From CAYPAV01 sp964408805 (GTDB lineage Bacteria; Pseudomonadota; Alphaproteobacteria; UBA8366), in contig CAYPAV010000015.1 in the NCBI GenBank assembly GCA_964408805.1, positions 1 through 64,000 of the forward strand: a stretch of 64,000 nt of DNA. The letters run 5' to 3'. Of the stretch, positions 17,067 through 27,423 are shown piece after piece. A program made the translations under genes and the position numbers. The notes under the pieces were generated by a model. The model was not told the DNA's origin and searched no databases. It saw only the letters and a program-made list of their open reading frames with translations. The first letter of the stretch is position 1, and every line of letters starts with the position of its first letter.

Positions 17067-17211
17067 GTCGTTCTAACAAAACCCTGCGACATCTTCTCGG
17101 CTAGCGTGGTGTTCGGCGGCCCATCTCTAAAGCAAACCCCGATTTCCTTGCCGTGAAGAGAAGGTTCCAAATTTAGAATCAACCTGTTGCAGAATAATTG
17201 GAGCAGCGGAC

Positions 17212-19899
17212 ATGGCTTACGATCGGCGGAAACAAATCTCCGTCCTCGCCATGAATACCTTGGCCTTCACCGTCAACTTCGCGGTGTGGACCATGTTTTC
17301 CGTCATTGGGATCAAGATCAAGGAGGAGCTGGGTCTCAACCAAACCGAATTCGGCCTGCTGGTGTCCACGCCGATCCTCACGGGATCCCTGGTGCGCCTG
17401 CCGCTCGGTTTGCTTACCGACCGGTATGGCGGGCGGATCGTCTATTCGATTCAGATGATTCTGGTCGCCGTCGCGACCTATGGGTTGGCCTTCGCCGATC
17501 AATATTGGCAGTACCTCGCCATCGGGCTCTGCGTCGGTCTGGCCGGGGGCTCGTTCGCCATCGGCATCGCCTATACCTCGGCCTGGTTCGAAAAAGAGAA
17601 ACAAGGCACCGCGCTGGGCATATTCGGCGCCGGCAACGCCGGGGCAGCGGTAACGAACATGGTGGCGCCGCTGATCGTCGTCGCCTTGGGCTGGCGCGCG
17701 GTCCCTGAAATCTACTCTCTGTCGATGTTGGTGATGGCCATCCTCTTCTGGTTCCTCACCTATCCCGATCCCCTGCTCGAGGAGCGTAAACGAGAGGGGA
17801 CCATGCCGACGGTCGGTGAAATGCTGCTGCCGCTCCGAGAGACCCGGGTATGGCGGTTGGGCATTGCCTATTACTTCGTCTTCGGCGGGTTCGTGGCGCT
17901 CGCTCTATGGCTGCCTCACTACTACATGGCGGCCTACGGCCTGGACCTGATGGCGGCGGCTTATATCGCCCTTTTCTTCACCCTGCCCTCGGGTGTCATT
18001 CGGGCGCTTGGCGGGTGGTTCTCGGACAAATGGGGCGGCAACACCGTGACCTGGTGGGTGTTTTGGGTTTCGATTGTCTGTCTGTTCTTCCTGTCCTATC
18101 CATCGACGACGTTTGTCGTCCACGGAATTAGGGGAGACGTCACCTTCAACGTCGCCATAGGGGTGACGCTCTTTACGATTCTGGTGTTCATCGTCGGCAT
18201 CGCCCAGGGGATCGGCAAGGCCAGCGTCTATCGGAGCATTGCGGATTATTATCCCGAGAATATGGGCGCGGTGGGCGGCTTGGTCGGCGTTGTCGGCGGC
18301 CTCGGCGGTTTCTCGCTCCCCATTATGTTCGGTATTGCCGCCGACGTGACGAACGTACACAGCAGCACCTTCATGCTGATGTATGGTGTTCTCGCTGGCG
18401 TGATGATCTGGACCTGGATGGCGGCTCGGAGCGAGCAAGCCGAAATCCTTGAACGCGATCCCACCCTCCGCGATCAGATGGTCAAGGAAGGTTTGCTTTT
18501 CGTTGCGGCAGGCCGGCTCCGCTGGCTGCGGGATTGGCGACCGGACAACGAAACCTTCTGGCTTTCGACCGGTCGCCGAATCGCCTTGCGCAATCTGATC
18601 CTTTCCATGCCGCCGCTGTTTTTGTCCTTTGCGGTGTGGATCGCGTGGAGCGCGGTGGTCGTCGAACTGCCCCGGATCGGCTTCAAGTTCACCACCGGCG
18701 AGCTGTTTTGGCTGGCCGGCGCACCGGGCATTTCGGGTGCCGCCCTAAGGCTTCTCTATTCATTCGTCGTGCCGGTCTTCGGCGGCAGGAATTGGACGAT
18801 ATTCAGCACGGCGTCCCTGATGGTTCCCACGCTCTGGATGGCGCTGGCGGTTCAGGATCCCGGCACCGACTACGTGGTGTTCGTCGTCATCGCTCTTCTT
18901 TGCGGGCTCGGCGGCGGTAATTTCTCGGCGAGCATGGCGAATATCAGCTTCTTCTTCCCCAAACGGATACAGGGCACCGCGCTTGGATGGAATGCGGGGG
19001 TCGGCAATCTCGGCGTTGGTATCGCGCAGGCAGTAGTGCCCTCGGTCATCTACGGCGGTGCCCTCGCTATCAAGGGCGGCGAGTCCCAGACCTACATACA
19101 CGGCGACGTGACGAGCGAGGTCTGGCTGCAGAACGCCGGCTACATTTGGATACCATTGATCCTGGCCGCGACCATTGCCGCCGCATGGGGCATGAACAAC
19201 ATAAGGGGCGCCCGCGCAACCTTCGCCGAACAAGTCGTGATCTTTCGGCGCAAGCACGCTTGGCTTCTGGCCGTGCTCTATACCGGGACGTTCGGCTCCT
19301 TTATCGGTTTCGCCGCGACCTTCCCGATACTTCTGTCGACGCTGGCCCCGGTATCGGGGGCCGTTAAATGGGCCTTTATTGGTCCGCTCGTCGGCGCCAT
19401 GGTCCGTCCGCTCGGTGGCTGGCTGTCCGACCGTCATGGCGGTGCCAAGGTCACCTTCTGGAATTTCGCCGTCATGTTGGCGGCGGCGGTGGCGATGCTG
19501 ATATTCCTCCCCTCCGAGCTCGGCGGCAACGGGATCGCCTGGCTCTTCGCGGCCTTCATGCTTCTTTTTATCACCGCGGGGATCGGCAACGGGTCGGTGT
19601 TCCGCGTGGTGCCGACCGTATTCCTGTCGCTTCACCAGCGTTCGGCCGAGGGAAAAAGCGAGGCGGCACGCGCGGCGGAGATTTCCCAAGGCGAGATAGA
19701 AGCGTCCGTTGCGTTGGGCTTCACCGCCGCCGTTGCGGCACTCGGATTGTTCTTCATACCGGCGATGGCCGCCATTTCCATCGAGACCACGGGCACGCCC
19801 CGGACAGCCTTGATCGTCTTCATCCTGTTCTACGCGATGTGCCTGTTCGTGACTTGGTGGTGGTACCGGCGCGACGGTGCGGAAGCCAGGTGCGACTAA
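17212..19899 (+). CDS. narK: Two-domain fused NarK1-NarK2 nitrate/nitrite transporter
   Basis: This 895-residue protein consists of two complete major-facilitator domains in tandem (about 1-420 and 450-895), some 24 transmembrane helices. The N-terminal half looks NarK1-like, with GLAGGSFAIGIAYTSAWFEK and GIFGAGNAGAAVTN. The C-terminal half closely follows E. coli NarK, with FGGRNWTIFSTASLM and GGGNFSASMANISFFFPK. Each half keeps both substrate-binding arginines, in LVRLP and VIRALGG for the first half, and ALRLLYSF and MVRPLGG for the second. Fusions of this kind are known from Paracoccus, where one half couples nitrate to protons and the other exchanges nitrate for nitrite. GGAG lies eight bases before ATG 17212. 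Confidence 0.9.
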   Translation: MAYDRRKQISVLAMNTLAFTVNFAVWTMFSVIGIKIKEELGLNQTEFGLLVSTPILTGSLVRLPLGLLTDRYGGRIVYSIQMILVAVATYGLAFADQYWQYLAIGLCVGLAGGSFAIGIAYTSAWFEKEKQGTALGIFGAGNAGAAVTNMVAPLIVVALGWRAVPEIYSLSMLVMAILFWFLTYPDPLLEERKREGTMPTVGEMLLPLRETRVWRLGIAYYFVFGGFVALALWLPHYYMAAYGLDLMAAAYIALFFTLPSGVIRALGGWFSDKWGGNTVTWWVFWVSIVCLFFLSYPSTTFVVHGIRGDVTFNVAIGVTLFTILVFIVGIAQGIGKASVYRSIADYYPENMGAVGGLVGVVGGLGGFSLPIMFGIAADVTNVHSSTFMLMYGVLAGVMIWTWMAARSEQAEILERDPTLRDQMVKEGLLFVAAGRLRWLRDWRPDNETFWLSTGRRIALRNLILSMPPLFLSFAVWIAWSAVVVELPRIGFKFTTGELFWLAGAPGISGAALRLLYSFVVPVFGGRNWTIFSTASLMVPTLWMALAVQDPGTDYVVFVVIALLCGLGGGNFSASMANISFFFPKRIQGTALGWNAGVGNLGVGIAQAVVPSVIYGGALAIKGGESQTYIHGDVTSEVWLQNAGYIWIPLILAATIAAAWGMNNIRGARATFAEQVVIFRRKHAWLLAVLYTGTFGSFIGFAATFPILLSTLAPVSGAVKWAFIGPLVGAMVRPLGGWLSDRHGGAKVTFWNFAVMLAAAVAMLIFLPSELGGNGIAWLFAAFMLLFITAGIGNGSVFRVVPTVFLSLHQRSAEGKSEAARAAEISQGEIEASVALGFTAAVAALGLFFIPAMAAISIETTGTPRTALIVFILFYAMCLFVTWWWYRRDGAEARCD

Positions 19900-19958
19900 T
19901 CGGAGATCGGGTCGGCGGACGGAATGCGGAAACGAGCAACCCCAAGAGGGAATACGTG

Positions 19959-21575
19959 ATGACCGACGTGACGAAATGGGATGTCGAAGACGATGCGTTC
20001 TGGGCCTCCACCGGCAAGCGCACCGCCAACCGGAATCTCTGGATCTCGATCCCGAGCCTGCTGTGCGGTTTCGCCGTCTGGCTCTACTGGGGCATCATCA
20101 CGGTGCAGATGCTCAATCTCGCCTTCCCGTTCTCCAAGTCAGAGTTGTTCTCGCTTTCCGCCATCGCCGGTTTCTGCGGTGCGACATTGCGCATTCCCAG
20201 CACCTTTTTCATCCGGATCGCGGGTGGAAGAAACACGATCTTTTTCACCACCGCTCTGTTGATGATTCCGGCGATCGGGACGGGTTTCGCCCTCCAGGAC
20301 AAGGAAACGCCCCTCTGGGTGTTCCAGATCTTGGCACTGCTTTCGGGGTTCGGCGGCGGAAACTTCGCGTCTTCGATGTCCAACATCAGTTTCTTTTTTC
20401 CCAAACGGATGCAGGGTCTGGCACTCGGACTGAACGCCGGGCTGGGCAACGCCGGTGTTACGACCATGCAAGTTCTGATACCGCTGGTGATGACCTTCGG
20501 TCTGTTCGGCGCGTTGAGCGGCGATCCGTTGATCCTCCAGAGTACGTCGGGCACGCTGGTCGGCAAGATACCGGCGGGGGCCGAAACCTGGATTCCGAAC
20601 GCTGGGTTCGTCTGGCTGCTGCTCCTGGTTCCCCTGGCCTTCGCCGGCTGGTTCGGCATGAGCAACATCCGAACCGAAGAGGTGACGCCAAAGATCGCCG
20701 GCGGTACGATTGGCGCCTTCGGACGCATCTCGGCGATGCTCCTGGTGGGGTTGGTGGTCGCCGCCGTTGCCCTCTATTTCATTCTTCCCGCCCCCATCGG
20801 ATTGGGTCTGCCGACCTGGTCGAAGTGGTTCGTGCTGATCGGCGCCATCGCCGCCACCGTCGCCGCGCTTTACTACGTCTGTTTTTTCGTCCGGGACAAC
20901 CTGCGGCACCAATATGGGATCTTTCGCAACAAGCACACCTGGGTCATGTCCGTCGTCTACACCATGACCTTCGGTTCCTTCATCGGCTACTCGGCCGCGT
21001 TCCCATTGGCCATCAAGGTCGTCTTCGGCTTCCAGCATCTGGAGGTGAACGGCATTCTCACGCATGACACCCTCAACCCGAACGGTCCGAGCGCCTTGAT
21101 GTATGCCTGGATGGGGCCCTTCATCGGCGCCCTGATCCGTCCCCTCGGCGGTTGGGTTTCGGATAAATTGGGCGGGGCGAGGATCACGCAGATTATCACC
21201 ATCATGATGATCGTGAGCGCCCTCGGCGTGGCCTATTTCATACAGGCCGCCTACCAGTCGGCGACGCCGGAGGACTTCTTCGTTCCGTTCTTCCTGCTCT
21301 TCCTGGTGCTGTTCGCCGGCACTGGTATCGGCAACGGCTCGACCTTCCGCACTATCGCCATGATTTTTCCCAAGGCGCAGGCCGGGCCGGCCCTCGGCTG
21401 GACGTCCGCGGTCGCCGCCTACGGCGCCTTCATCATCCCTCAAGTGTTCGGCGAGCAGATCAAGGCGGCGACACCGGAATATGCTCTCTACGGTTTCGCC
21501 ATCTTTTACTTCATCTGTCTGATGTTGAACTGGTGGTACTACCTCGGGCCGAAGAGAGAGTTCGATAATCCCTAA
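19959..21575 (+). CDS. narK: Additional NarK-type nitrate/nitrite transporter
   Basis: This 538-residue major-facilitator protein aligns by eye with the second half of the preceding fused transporter. Shared blocks are FWASTGKRTANRNLW, GGRNTIFFTTALLM and GGGNFASSMSNISFFFPKR. The two substrate arginines are present in ATLRIPSTF and LIRPLGG. A longer loop around residues 195-225 and an inserted helix region near 265-310 distinguish it. ATG 19959 follows an AAGAGGGA tract. It is probably a nitrate/nitrite antiporter produced by tandem duplication. It is co-directional with the fused narK, 59 bases downstream. Confidence 0.87.
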   Translation: MTDVTKWDVEDDAFWASTGKRTANRNLWISIPSLLCGFAVWLYWGIITVQMLNLAFPFSKSELFSLSAIAGFCGATLRIPSTFFIRIAGGRNTIFFTTALLMIPAIGTGFALQDKETPLWVFQILALLSGFGGGNFASSMSNISFFFPKRMQGLALGLNAGLGNAGVTTMQVLIPLVMTFGLFGALSGDPLILQSTSGTLVGKIPAGAETWIPNAGFVWLLLLVPLAFAGWFGMSNIRTEEVTPKIAGGTIGAFGRISAMLLVGLVVAAVALYFILPAPIGLGLPTWSKWFVLIGAIAATVAALYYVCFFVRDNLRHQYGIFRNKHTWVMSVVYTMTFGSFIGYSAAFPLAIKVVFGFQHLEVNGILTHDTLNPNGPSALMYAWMGPFIGALIRPLGGWVSDKLGGARITQIITIMMIVSALGVAYFIQAAYQSATPEDFFVPFFLLFLVLFAGTGIGNGSTFRTIAMIFPKAQAGPALGWTSAVAAYGAFIIPQVFGEQIKAATPEYALYGFAIFYFICLMLNWWYYLGPKREFDNP

Positions 21576-21631
21576 ATCGGTTCGCCCCGGACCACCCTCT
21601 CCGCCAAATCGCCGAAACCGGCGTTCGGGCG

Positions 21632-23791
21632 TCAGCCGGGCCGCCGGCAATAGCGTTCGAATTCGCGGAGGGCCGCCAAGCCGGCCGCGGCGTTGGTCAG
21701 TTCATCGAACACCGGTATGCCTTGCGGAACGGCGCGTTTTCGGATTTCGAATTTCATGCCCTCGTAGTCAGCGCTGCCGTCGGCGCGGAGCACCAGCACG
21801 AAGTGCGTCTGGCCGGCGAATTCCCGCTTCAATCCCTCGATCACCTTCAGTAGTTTGGCGACGTTGTCGACGCCGGGGTCCGAGGCGCCAATCACGACAT
21901 TCATATTGATGTGAAAGACGATCGAATGCGGCGCCCCATGGCGCATGACGACCTCGACGACGCGGCGGACATCGCGGCCGTCATTGCCGACCAGGACGGG
22001 GCGCGGCAGATCGATCGGGTTCTCGTAGCTGGCCCCCGCCGCCAACCCCAAATCCACCAAATCCGAGACCACCGCCGGCGCGAAGGGCGAGACGTCGACG
22101 TCGCAATCGGCGAAGGTGTCGACCGCGAGCACGCTGGTGCCGCCGCCATTGCCGATCAGGATGACGTTTCCATCCGGGTCCGGGCCGCCGGTCTCAAGGC
22201 TTTGAAACGCCGCGAGCGCGTAGATGAACTCGTCCAGGTTCCGTGTCAGGACGACGCCGGTTTGCCGGCATAGGGTCTCCCATATGCGGCCGTCGCCGGT
22301 CAGCGAGCCGGTGTGGGAGGCGGCGGCGGCGCTCGCCAGTTCGGATCGGCCGCCCTTGAGGATGACCACGGGCTTGACCGGGTTTCGTTCTCGCAGCAAT
22401 CGGTACAGGCGCCGGCCGTCCTCGACTCCCTCCAGATACATGCCGACCACCCTGGTCTCGGCATCGGCCAAATAGAATTCCAGCATGTCGTTGGCCGTGA
22501 CATCGGCGCAATTGCCGATCGTCATGACGCCGCTGAATTCGAGGCCCCGATTGGCGCCGCGCCGCAACATGTCGATGCCGAGCCCGCCGCTCTGCAGCAG
22601 CACGCCCACCGATCCCCGGACGTTGAAGACGTCGTAGCTGAAGGAAAAGCCGCCGCGCGGTGAATGGCCGCCATTGCAGTTGGGGCCGATCAGGCGAACC
22701 CCGGCGTCTCGGGCCGCCACAACCAATTCGTCCTGAAGCTCGTGGTTGCCCACCTCGGAGAATCCGCTTGTGAAGATGTGGGCGAATTTGGTCTTTCCCT
22801 TCGCCGCCGAGATGACGCCGGCGACCGATGGGGCGGGTATGTTGACGATGGCGTAGTCGACGGGGCTTGGCGTCTCGCCAAGTGAGGGATAGGCCGGAAG
22901 GCCGTTGATCTCTGGCGCGCTGGGGTGGATCGGATAGAGACGGTCGGGCGCGAAACCGAATTGTAATGCCTGATCGATCAGTTCGTTGGCCCGGTTTCGT
23001 CCCTTACCGGAGGCGCCGACGACGGCGATCGCCCGGGGCTCGAAGAGTGCCGTGAATTCGGCCGGTGAATAGCCTTCCCTGGGCACGGTTACCGTACCGT
23101 CCGACAAAACGATCGCCGCATCGGCCGCCACCGCGCCTTCGGACGACGCGATCAGGGGATTTATGTCCAATTCAGCGATATCGTCGGGGTATCTCATCAG
23201 CAATCCGTCCGCGCCGCCGATTCGCAGCAAGACATCGACGACGGCCGCCAGATCAACCCCGTCCTGGCCGCGCGCGCCGTGGAGGATTGGCGCCGCCTTT
23301 AGAGAGGCGATCATTTCCTGGGCATCGTCCTCCGTGATCGGGCAAAGGCGGGTTGCCACGTCCTCAAAAATTTCGACGTACAGCCCGCCGAGCCCCACCA
23401 TCACGATGGCGCCGAACTGCGGATCGATCCGTCCGCCGACCAGTAACTCGACACCGCTTGGCGCCATCTCCTCCAACAAAAACCTGTCCGGCGCGAGGTC
23501 GTGTTCGCGGCACGCCGCCCTGATCTCGCCGAGGGCGCGCCGGGCCGCCTCGAGATCGTCCAAGCCGAGCCGGACACCGCCGATATCGCTCTTATGGGCG
23601 GTCGCGCCCGTGACCACCTTCAGCGCCATCGGCGCTTGCAATTCGTGACCGGCAAGTCCCGTCTCGTCCGTGACCACCAGGCCCTTCGGGGTGGCAACGT
23701 CGAGTGTTGCCAGAATGGATTTCGATTCGACCTCAGTCAGGATAGTCCGGCCGGCGGCGCGGGCCTCGGCAATGGTTTGTTCAACTGTCAT
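21632..23791 (-). CDS. ADP-forming acyl-CoA synthetase (acetate-CoA ligase type)
   Basis: This 719-residue protein has the ADP-forming acyl-CoA synthetase layout in the permuted order. An ATP-grasp domain comes first (about 1-230, with APMALKVVTGATAHKSDIGG and DINPLI). A CoA-binding Rossmann domain follows (FEPRAIAVVGASGKGRN), then the two ligase domains. The phosphorylated catalytic His is in AASHTGSLTGD. It interconverts an acyl-CoA with ADP and phosphate to the free acid and ATP. It is divergent from the carboxyltransferase gene, and converges with narK with only 56 bases between. The acyl substrate is not evident. Confidence 0.87.
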   Translation of the reverse strand: MTVEQTIAEARAAGRTILTEVESKSILATLDVATPKGLVVTDETGLAGHELQAPMALKVVTGATAHKSDIGGVRLGLDDLEAARRALGEIRAACREHDLAPDRFLLEEMAPSGVELLVGGRIDPQFGAIVMVGLGGLYVEIFEDVATRLCPITEDDAQEMIASLKAAPILHGARGQDGVDLAAVVDVLLRIGGADGLLMRYPDDIAELDINPLIASSEGAVAADAAIVLSDGTVTVPREGYSPAEFTALFEPRAIAVVGASGKGRNRANELIDQALQFGFAPDRLYPIHPSAPEINGLPAYPSLGETPSPVDYAIVNIPAPSVAGVISAAKGKTKFAHIFTSGFSEVGNHELQDELVVAARDAGVRLIGPNCNGGHSPRGGFSFSYDVFNVRGSVGVLLQSGGLGIDMLRRGANRGLEFSGVMTIGNCADVTANDMLEFYLADAETRVVGMYLEGVEDGRRLYRLLRERNPVKPVVILKGGRSELASAAAASHTGSLTGDGRIWETLCRQTGVVLTRNLDEFIYALAAFQSLETGGPDPDGNVILIGNGGGTSVLAVDTFADCDVDVSPFAPAVVSDLVDLGLAAGASYENPIDLPRPVLVGNDGRDVRRVVEVVMRHGAPHSIVFHINMNVVIGASDPGVDNVAKLLKVIEGLKREFAGQTHFVLVLRADGSADYEGMKFEIRKRAVPQGIPVFDELTNAAAGLAALREFERYCRRPG

Positions 23792-23957
23792 GGGGGTGGC
23801 TTTTTGGTTCGTTGGGTTGACGGTCTCCGGGGGCGGTCCTTCATTAATATCTTGGATCGAAAGCCGGCGCCGTCAAAAGCGGCGTCCCACCGCCTTGTGG
23901 CGCGGCGATCTTGAAACGTAACATTGCGCGGCGTGAAACATTCGGAGAGCGAGCCCC

Positions 23958-25523
23958 ATGAGTTGGAAGCCGGAAGTCGAGGAAATCAAGAAAAGATACG
24001 AATGGGCCGAGGCCATGGGCGGCCCCGAAAAGGTGAAGAGACGCCATGAGAACGGCTACCTGACGGTTCGCGAACGGATCTCCGGCGTCATCGATCCCGG
24101 TAGTTTCCGCGAAATCGGCAAGCTGACGGGCAAGGGAAAGTATGAAGACGGCAAGGTGAAGCATGTGGTGCCCGCCCCCTATGTCATGGGCTTGGCCAAG
24201 GTGGACGGCCGGCGGGTCGCGATCGGCGGTGAGGATACGACGATCCCCGGCGGCACCAATTGGGGAACCATGCGGCGGAAGGGCGGGCAGGGCGGCTTCG
24301 TCGACGATATGGCGCATCAATTTCGCATTCCCCTGATCCGCTTGATCGACGGGTATGGCGGCAGCGCCTCGACGCCGCTTCGCATGGGCTTCGCCCCCTT
24401 GCCCGGGCACAGCGTTCTTGGCGGTGTCAGCCCGATGGCGCTGCTGGAAACCGTGCCGGTGGTGGGCGCGGTTCTCGGCGTCGCCGCCGGCGGTCCGGCG
24501 GGCCGCGCGGTTTATTCGCATTGGTCTGTCATGGTGAAGGGTAAATCGCAGATTTTCGCGGCGGGACCTTCGGTCGTCGAACGCGGTGTCGGCCGAACCG
24601 TGACGAAGGAGGAGTTGGGCGGCTACCGGATTGCCGCCGAGGCCGCCGGTGCCATTCACAACGTGGCCAAGGACGAGGCGGAAGCCCTTGCCATGGTTCG
24701 GCGGTTCTTGAGCTATTTTCCGTCCAATGTGTGGGAAGCGCCGCCGGTTGTGGACTGTGACGACCCGATCGACCGGCGCGAGGAGGAGCTGCTTGATATC
24801 GTTCCCCGCGACCGCCGCAAGCCCTACGACATGCGTCGGCTGATCCGGCTCGTCGTCGACAAGGAGTCGGGCTTTGAAATACAGCCGACCTATGGCCGGG
24901 CGGCGATTACGATTCTGGCCCGCCTCAACGGCAAGCCGGTCGGGATCGTCGCCAACAATCCGATGCACGGCGGGGTCGTCGACGTGAAGGCGGCGCGGAA
25001 ACAGACCCATTTCATCGATCTCTGTGATCAGTTCCACATTCCCCTGATCTTTTTTGTCGATGTGCCGGGGTTCAATATCGGAATCGATTCCGAGAAAGCC
25101 GGTACCCTGACCGAGGGCATGACCGTCGGATATGCGCAAAAGCAGGCGTCGGTTCCGATGATGTCGGTCATCACCAAGAAATGCTACGGCATGGCCGGGG
25201 ATGCGCTGCTCGACAAATACGGTCTCGATTTCAAGATCGCCTGGCCGTCGGCGGAATGGGGCTCGCTGCCGTTGGAGGGCGGGGTCGCGGCGACCTACCG
25301 GCAGGAACTGGCCGATCACCCGGATCCGGAGGCCCGGGCGAAGGAGTTGGAAGAGGAAATCCGCATCGCCTCGGACCCGTTCTTGACGGCGGAATATTTC
25401 GGTATCGAGGACATCATCGATCCCCGCGAGACCCGCGCCTATCTCATCGATTTCATCGACGCGGCGCAGACCCGGATCAGAACCGAGCTCGGTCCAAAGC
25501 GAAAAGGCGGTGTCCGTCCTTAA
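23958..25523 (+). CDS. Acyl-CoA carboxylase carboxyltransferase (beta) subunit
   Basis: This 521-residue protein has the tandem crotonase-like halves of propionyl/methylcrotonyl-CoA carboxylase beta subunits. The first half has RHENGYLTVRERISGVIDPG and DTTIPGGTNWG. The second half has QPTYGRAAITILARLNGKPVG, FFVDVPGFNIG and KKCYGMAGDALL. It would transfer a carboxyl group between biotin and an acyl-CoA. No biotin carboxylase or biotin carrier gene lies nearby, so the partner must be encoded elsewhere or the protein acts as a decarboxylase subunit. It is followed by hyuB on the same strand after about 100 bases. Substrate unknown. Confidence 0.85.
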   Translation: MSWKPEVEEIKKRYEWAEAMGGPEKVKRRHENGYLTVRERISGVIDPGSFREIGKLTGKGKYEDGKVKHVVPAPYVMGLAKVDGRRVAIGGEDTTIPGGTNWGTMRRKGGQGGFVDDMAHQFRIPLIRLIDGYGGSASTPLRMGFAPLPGHSVLGGVSPMALLETVPVVGAVLGVAAGGPAGRAVYSHWSVMVKGKSQIFAAGPSVVERGVGRTVTKEELGGYRIAAEAAGAIHNVAKDEAEALAMVRRFLSYFPSNVWEAPPVVDCDDPIDRREEELLDIVPRDRRKPYDMRRLIRLVVDKESGFEIQPTYGRAAITILARLNGKPVGIVANNPMHGGVVDVKAARKQTHFIDLCDQFHIPLIFFVDVPGFNIGIDSEKAGTLTEGMTVGYAQKQASVPMMSVITKKCYGMAGDALLDKYGLDFKIAWPSAEWGSLPLEGGVAATYRQELADHPDPEARAKELEEEIRIASDPFLTAEYFGIEDIIDPRETRAYLIDFIDAAQTRIRTELGPKRKGGVRP

Positions 25524-25629
25524 TGGTCAGGATCCCCGAAACACGAGAGGTTGTATGTTAGGATCGCGACGCTTCACACCGGCCGCCGCCGGACGATATT
25601 TAATTAAGACCTGATGCATGGAGTTCCAG

Positions 25630-27423
25630 ATGAGCGCCGATCCGGCCCTTGACGATGCGCCCATATGCGATGCGGTGACGCTTGAAGTGGTCCGCGGTGC
25701 GCTGCGCGCCAGCCAGAGCGAGATGGAGGCGTTGATCGAGCGGACCGCGATGTCCGCGTTCGTTCGCGAGAAGAAGGATTTCTTCGCCGCTCTCTTCGAT
25801 GCGTCGGGGGATATGATCATCGGCGCCTATCGTCCCAATTTCGGAGACCCGGTCCGGCCGATATTCGAATACTATCCGGCCGAGGAAATGAGGCCCGGCG
25901 ACATCTATTGGTACAATGATTGTTACGGCTCGAAGGGGTCGGTCTCTCATTCGCCGGACCAGGTTTTCGTCGCACCCGTTTTCGTCGACGGAAAGCTTCT
26001 CGCCTTCGCCCAGAGTTGGGCCCATTTCGCCGATATCGGCGGTATGCATCCGGGGTCTATTTCGCCCGATTGCACGAATATCTTTCAGGAGGGAATCATC
26101 ATCCCGCCGATCCGATTGGCGCGCGAGGGTGTGGTCAACGAGGATCTCCTGCGGGTCTTCTACCGGAATTCCCGGTTCCCCGAGATGTGCAAGGGCGACA
26201 CCCGCGCCTGCTTCGCGGCGGGCCGTTTGGGCGTCCGCCGGATTACCGAATTGGCCGAACGATTCGGGGCCGACGTCGTCACCGATGCCTTTCGCCAGTT
26301 GAGCGAACGATCCGAGCGCGCGGTGCGGGAATGCCTGCGGAAGACCTTCCCGCCGGGAAAGTATCATTTCACGGATGCGATCGATCAGGACGGGCACGGC
26401 AATGGGCCTTTTCGGCTTAGCGTTGAGATGACCGCCGACGATAACGGCTTTGTACTCGACCTTACCGACAGCGACGATCAGGCGCCCGGACCCGTCAATT
26501 ATCTCGTCAATCCGGCGGTGCCGCGCGCGATGATTGCGACATATATGCTGGGGGGCGACCCGACGCTCCTTCTAAATGCGGGCGCGGGGCGGGCGATCGA
26601 CGACGTCATATTGCGGGAGGGCAGTGTCTTGCAGCCGCGTTGGCCTGCACCTCTCGGTCAGCGTGGTCTCACCATGATGCGTCTCTTGACGACCTGCGTG
26701 GGATTGGTGAACGCGGCCGGTGGCGAGTCGACCGCCGCCAATTGCGCCTACGTCATCTACTTCGCCCGCGGCATCGGCCCCGACGGGGAACAATTCCTGT
26801 TGAGCGACGGGGTCGGTGTCGGATTCGGGGCTAGGCCCTTCGCGGACGGTACCAGCGCGGTCTATTACGTGGCCCAGGAGAACTATCCTGCGGAAATGAT
26901 GGAGCAGACCTATCCGGCGCGTCTTCGCGCCTATGGCATCCATCGCGACTCTGGCGGACCCGGGCGCTGGCGCGGCGGCTGCGGGGTTATCCGCGAGATC
27001 GAACTGCTTGCCGACGAGGCGACCTTTGCACTTCGGATCGATGGCGTGCGAAAACAGCCATGGGGCGTCAAGGGCGGCAAGAACGGAGGGGCCGGGCGCG
27101 CCATCGTGAACCCCGGCACCGACAGTGAACGCGAACTCGATCCCCTCAGTGACGGCAATGTGCTCCGACGGGGCGATGTCCTTCGGTTGGAAACGGGCGG
27201 CGGCGGCGGTTGGGGCCACGCTTATGACCGGGAGCCCGACCTGGTGTTGCGGGATGTCCTCGGCGGGTTCGTCAGCCCCGAGGCGGCATTTGAGGATTAT
27301 GGCGTGGTTCTGAGCGATGACGGCGAGAGTGTCGACGAAGACGCCACCCTGGAACGCCGCCAGGACCGGCCCGTCGTCGATGGCCTGTTCCATCGCGGCG
27401 TTTACAAGGACGTTCTCGAGTGA
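25630..27423 (+). CDS. Hydantoinase B / oxoprolinase family subunit
   Basis: This protein has 597 residues from ATG 25630, which has GGAG six bases upstream; ATG 25618 is an alternative. It has the HyuB family pattern: LEVVRGALRASQSEMEALIE near the start, NDCYGSKGSVSHSPDQVF, HFADIGGMHPGSIS, and a glycine-rich end DVLRLETGGGGGWG. HyuB subunits pair with HyuA in ATP-dependent hydantoinases, oxoprolinases and acetone/acetophenone carboxylases. The overlap with hyuA shows they form one unit. The neighbouring carboxyltransferase and acyl-CoA synthetase leave open an amide-ring or a ketone-carboxylation role. Confidence 0.85.
   Translation: MSADPALDDAPICDAVTLEVVRGALRASQSEMEALIERTAMSAFVREKKDFFAALFDASGDMIIGAYRPNFGDPVRPIFEYYPAEEMRPGDIYWYNDCYGSKGSVSHSPDQVFVAPVFVDGKLLAFAQSWAHFADIGGMHPGSISPDCTNIFQEGIIIPPIRLAREGVVNEDLLRVFYRNSRFPEMCKGDTRACFAAGRLGVRRITELAERFGADVVTDAFRQLSERSERAVRECLRKTFPPGKYHFTDAIDQDGHGNGPFRLSVEMTADDNGFVLDLTDSDDQAPGPVNYLVNPAVPRAMIATYMLGGDPTLLLNAGAGRAIDDVILREGSVLQPRWPAPLGQRGLTMMRLLTTCVGLVNAAGGESTAANCAYVIYFARGIGPDGEQFLLSDGVGVGFGARPFADGTSAVYYVAQENYPAEMMEQTYPARLRAYGIHRDSGGPGRWRGGCGVIREIELLADEATFALRIDGVRKQPWGVKGGKNGGAGRAIVNPGTDSERELDPLSDGNVLRRGDVLRLETGGGGGWGHAYDREPDLVLRDVLGGFVSPEAAFEDYGVVLSDDGESVDEDATLERRQDRPVVDGLFHRGVYKDVLE

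Noticed and set aside
21610..21623. CGCCG-AAAC-CGGCG hairpin between narK and the acyl-CoA synthetase gene as a terminator
   Set aside because: Only five pairs and no T-run on either strand.
20139..21650. 503-residue open frame antisense to the single NarK
   Set aside because: Low-complexity, charged shadow sequence of a real membrane protein gene.
23844..25319. 491-residue open frame antisense to the carboxyltransferase gene
   Set aside because: No recognisable motif, and the opposite strand carries a complete known domain.
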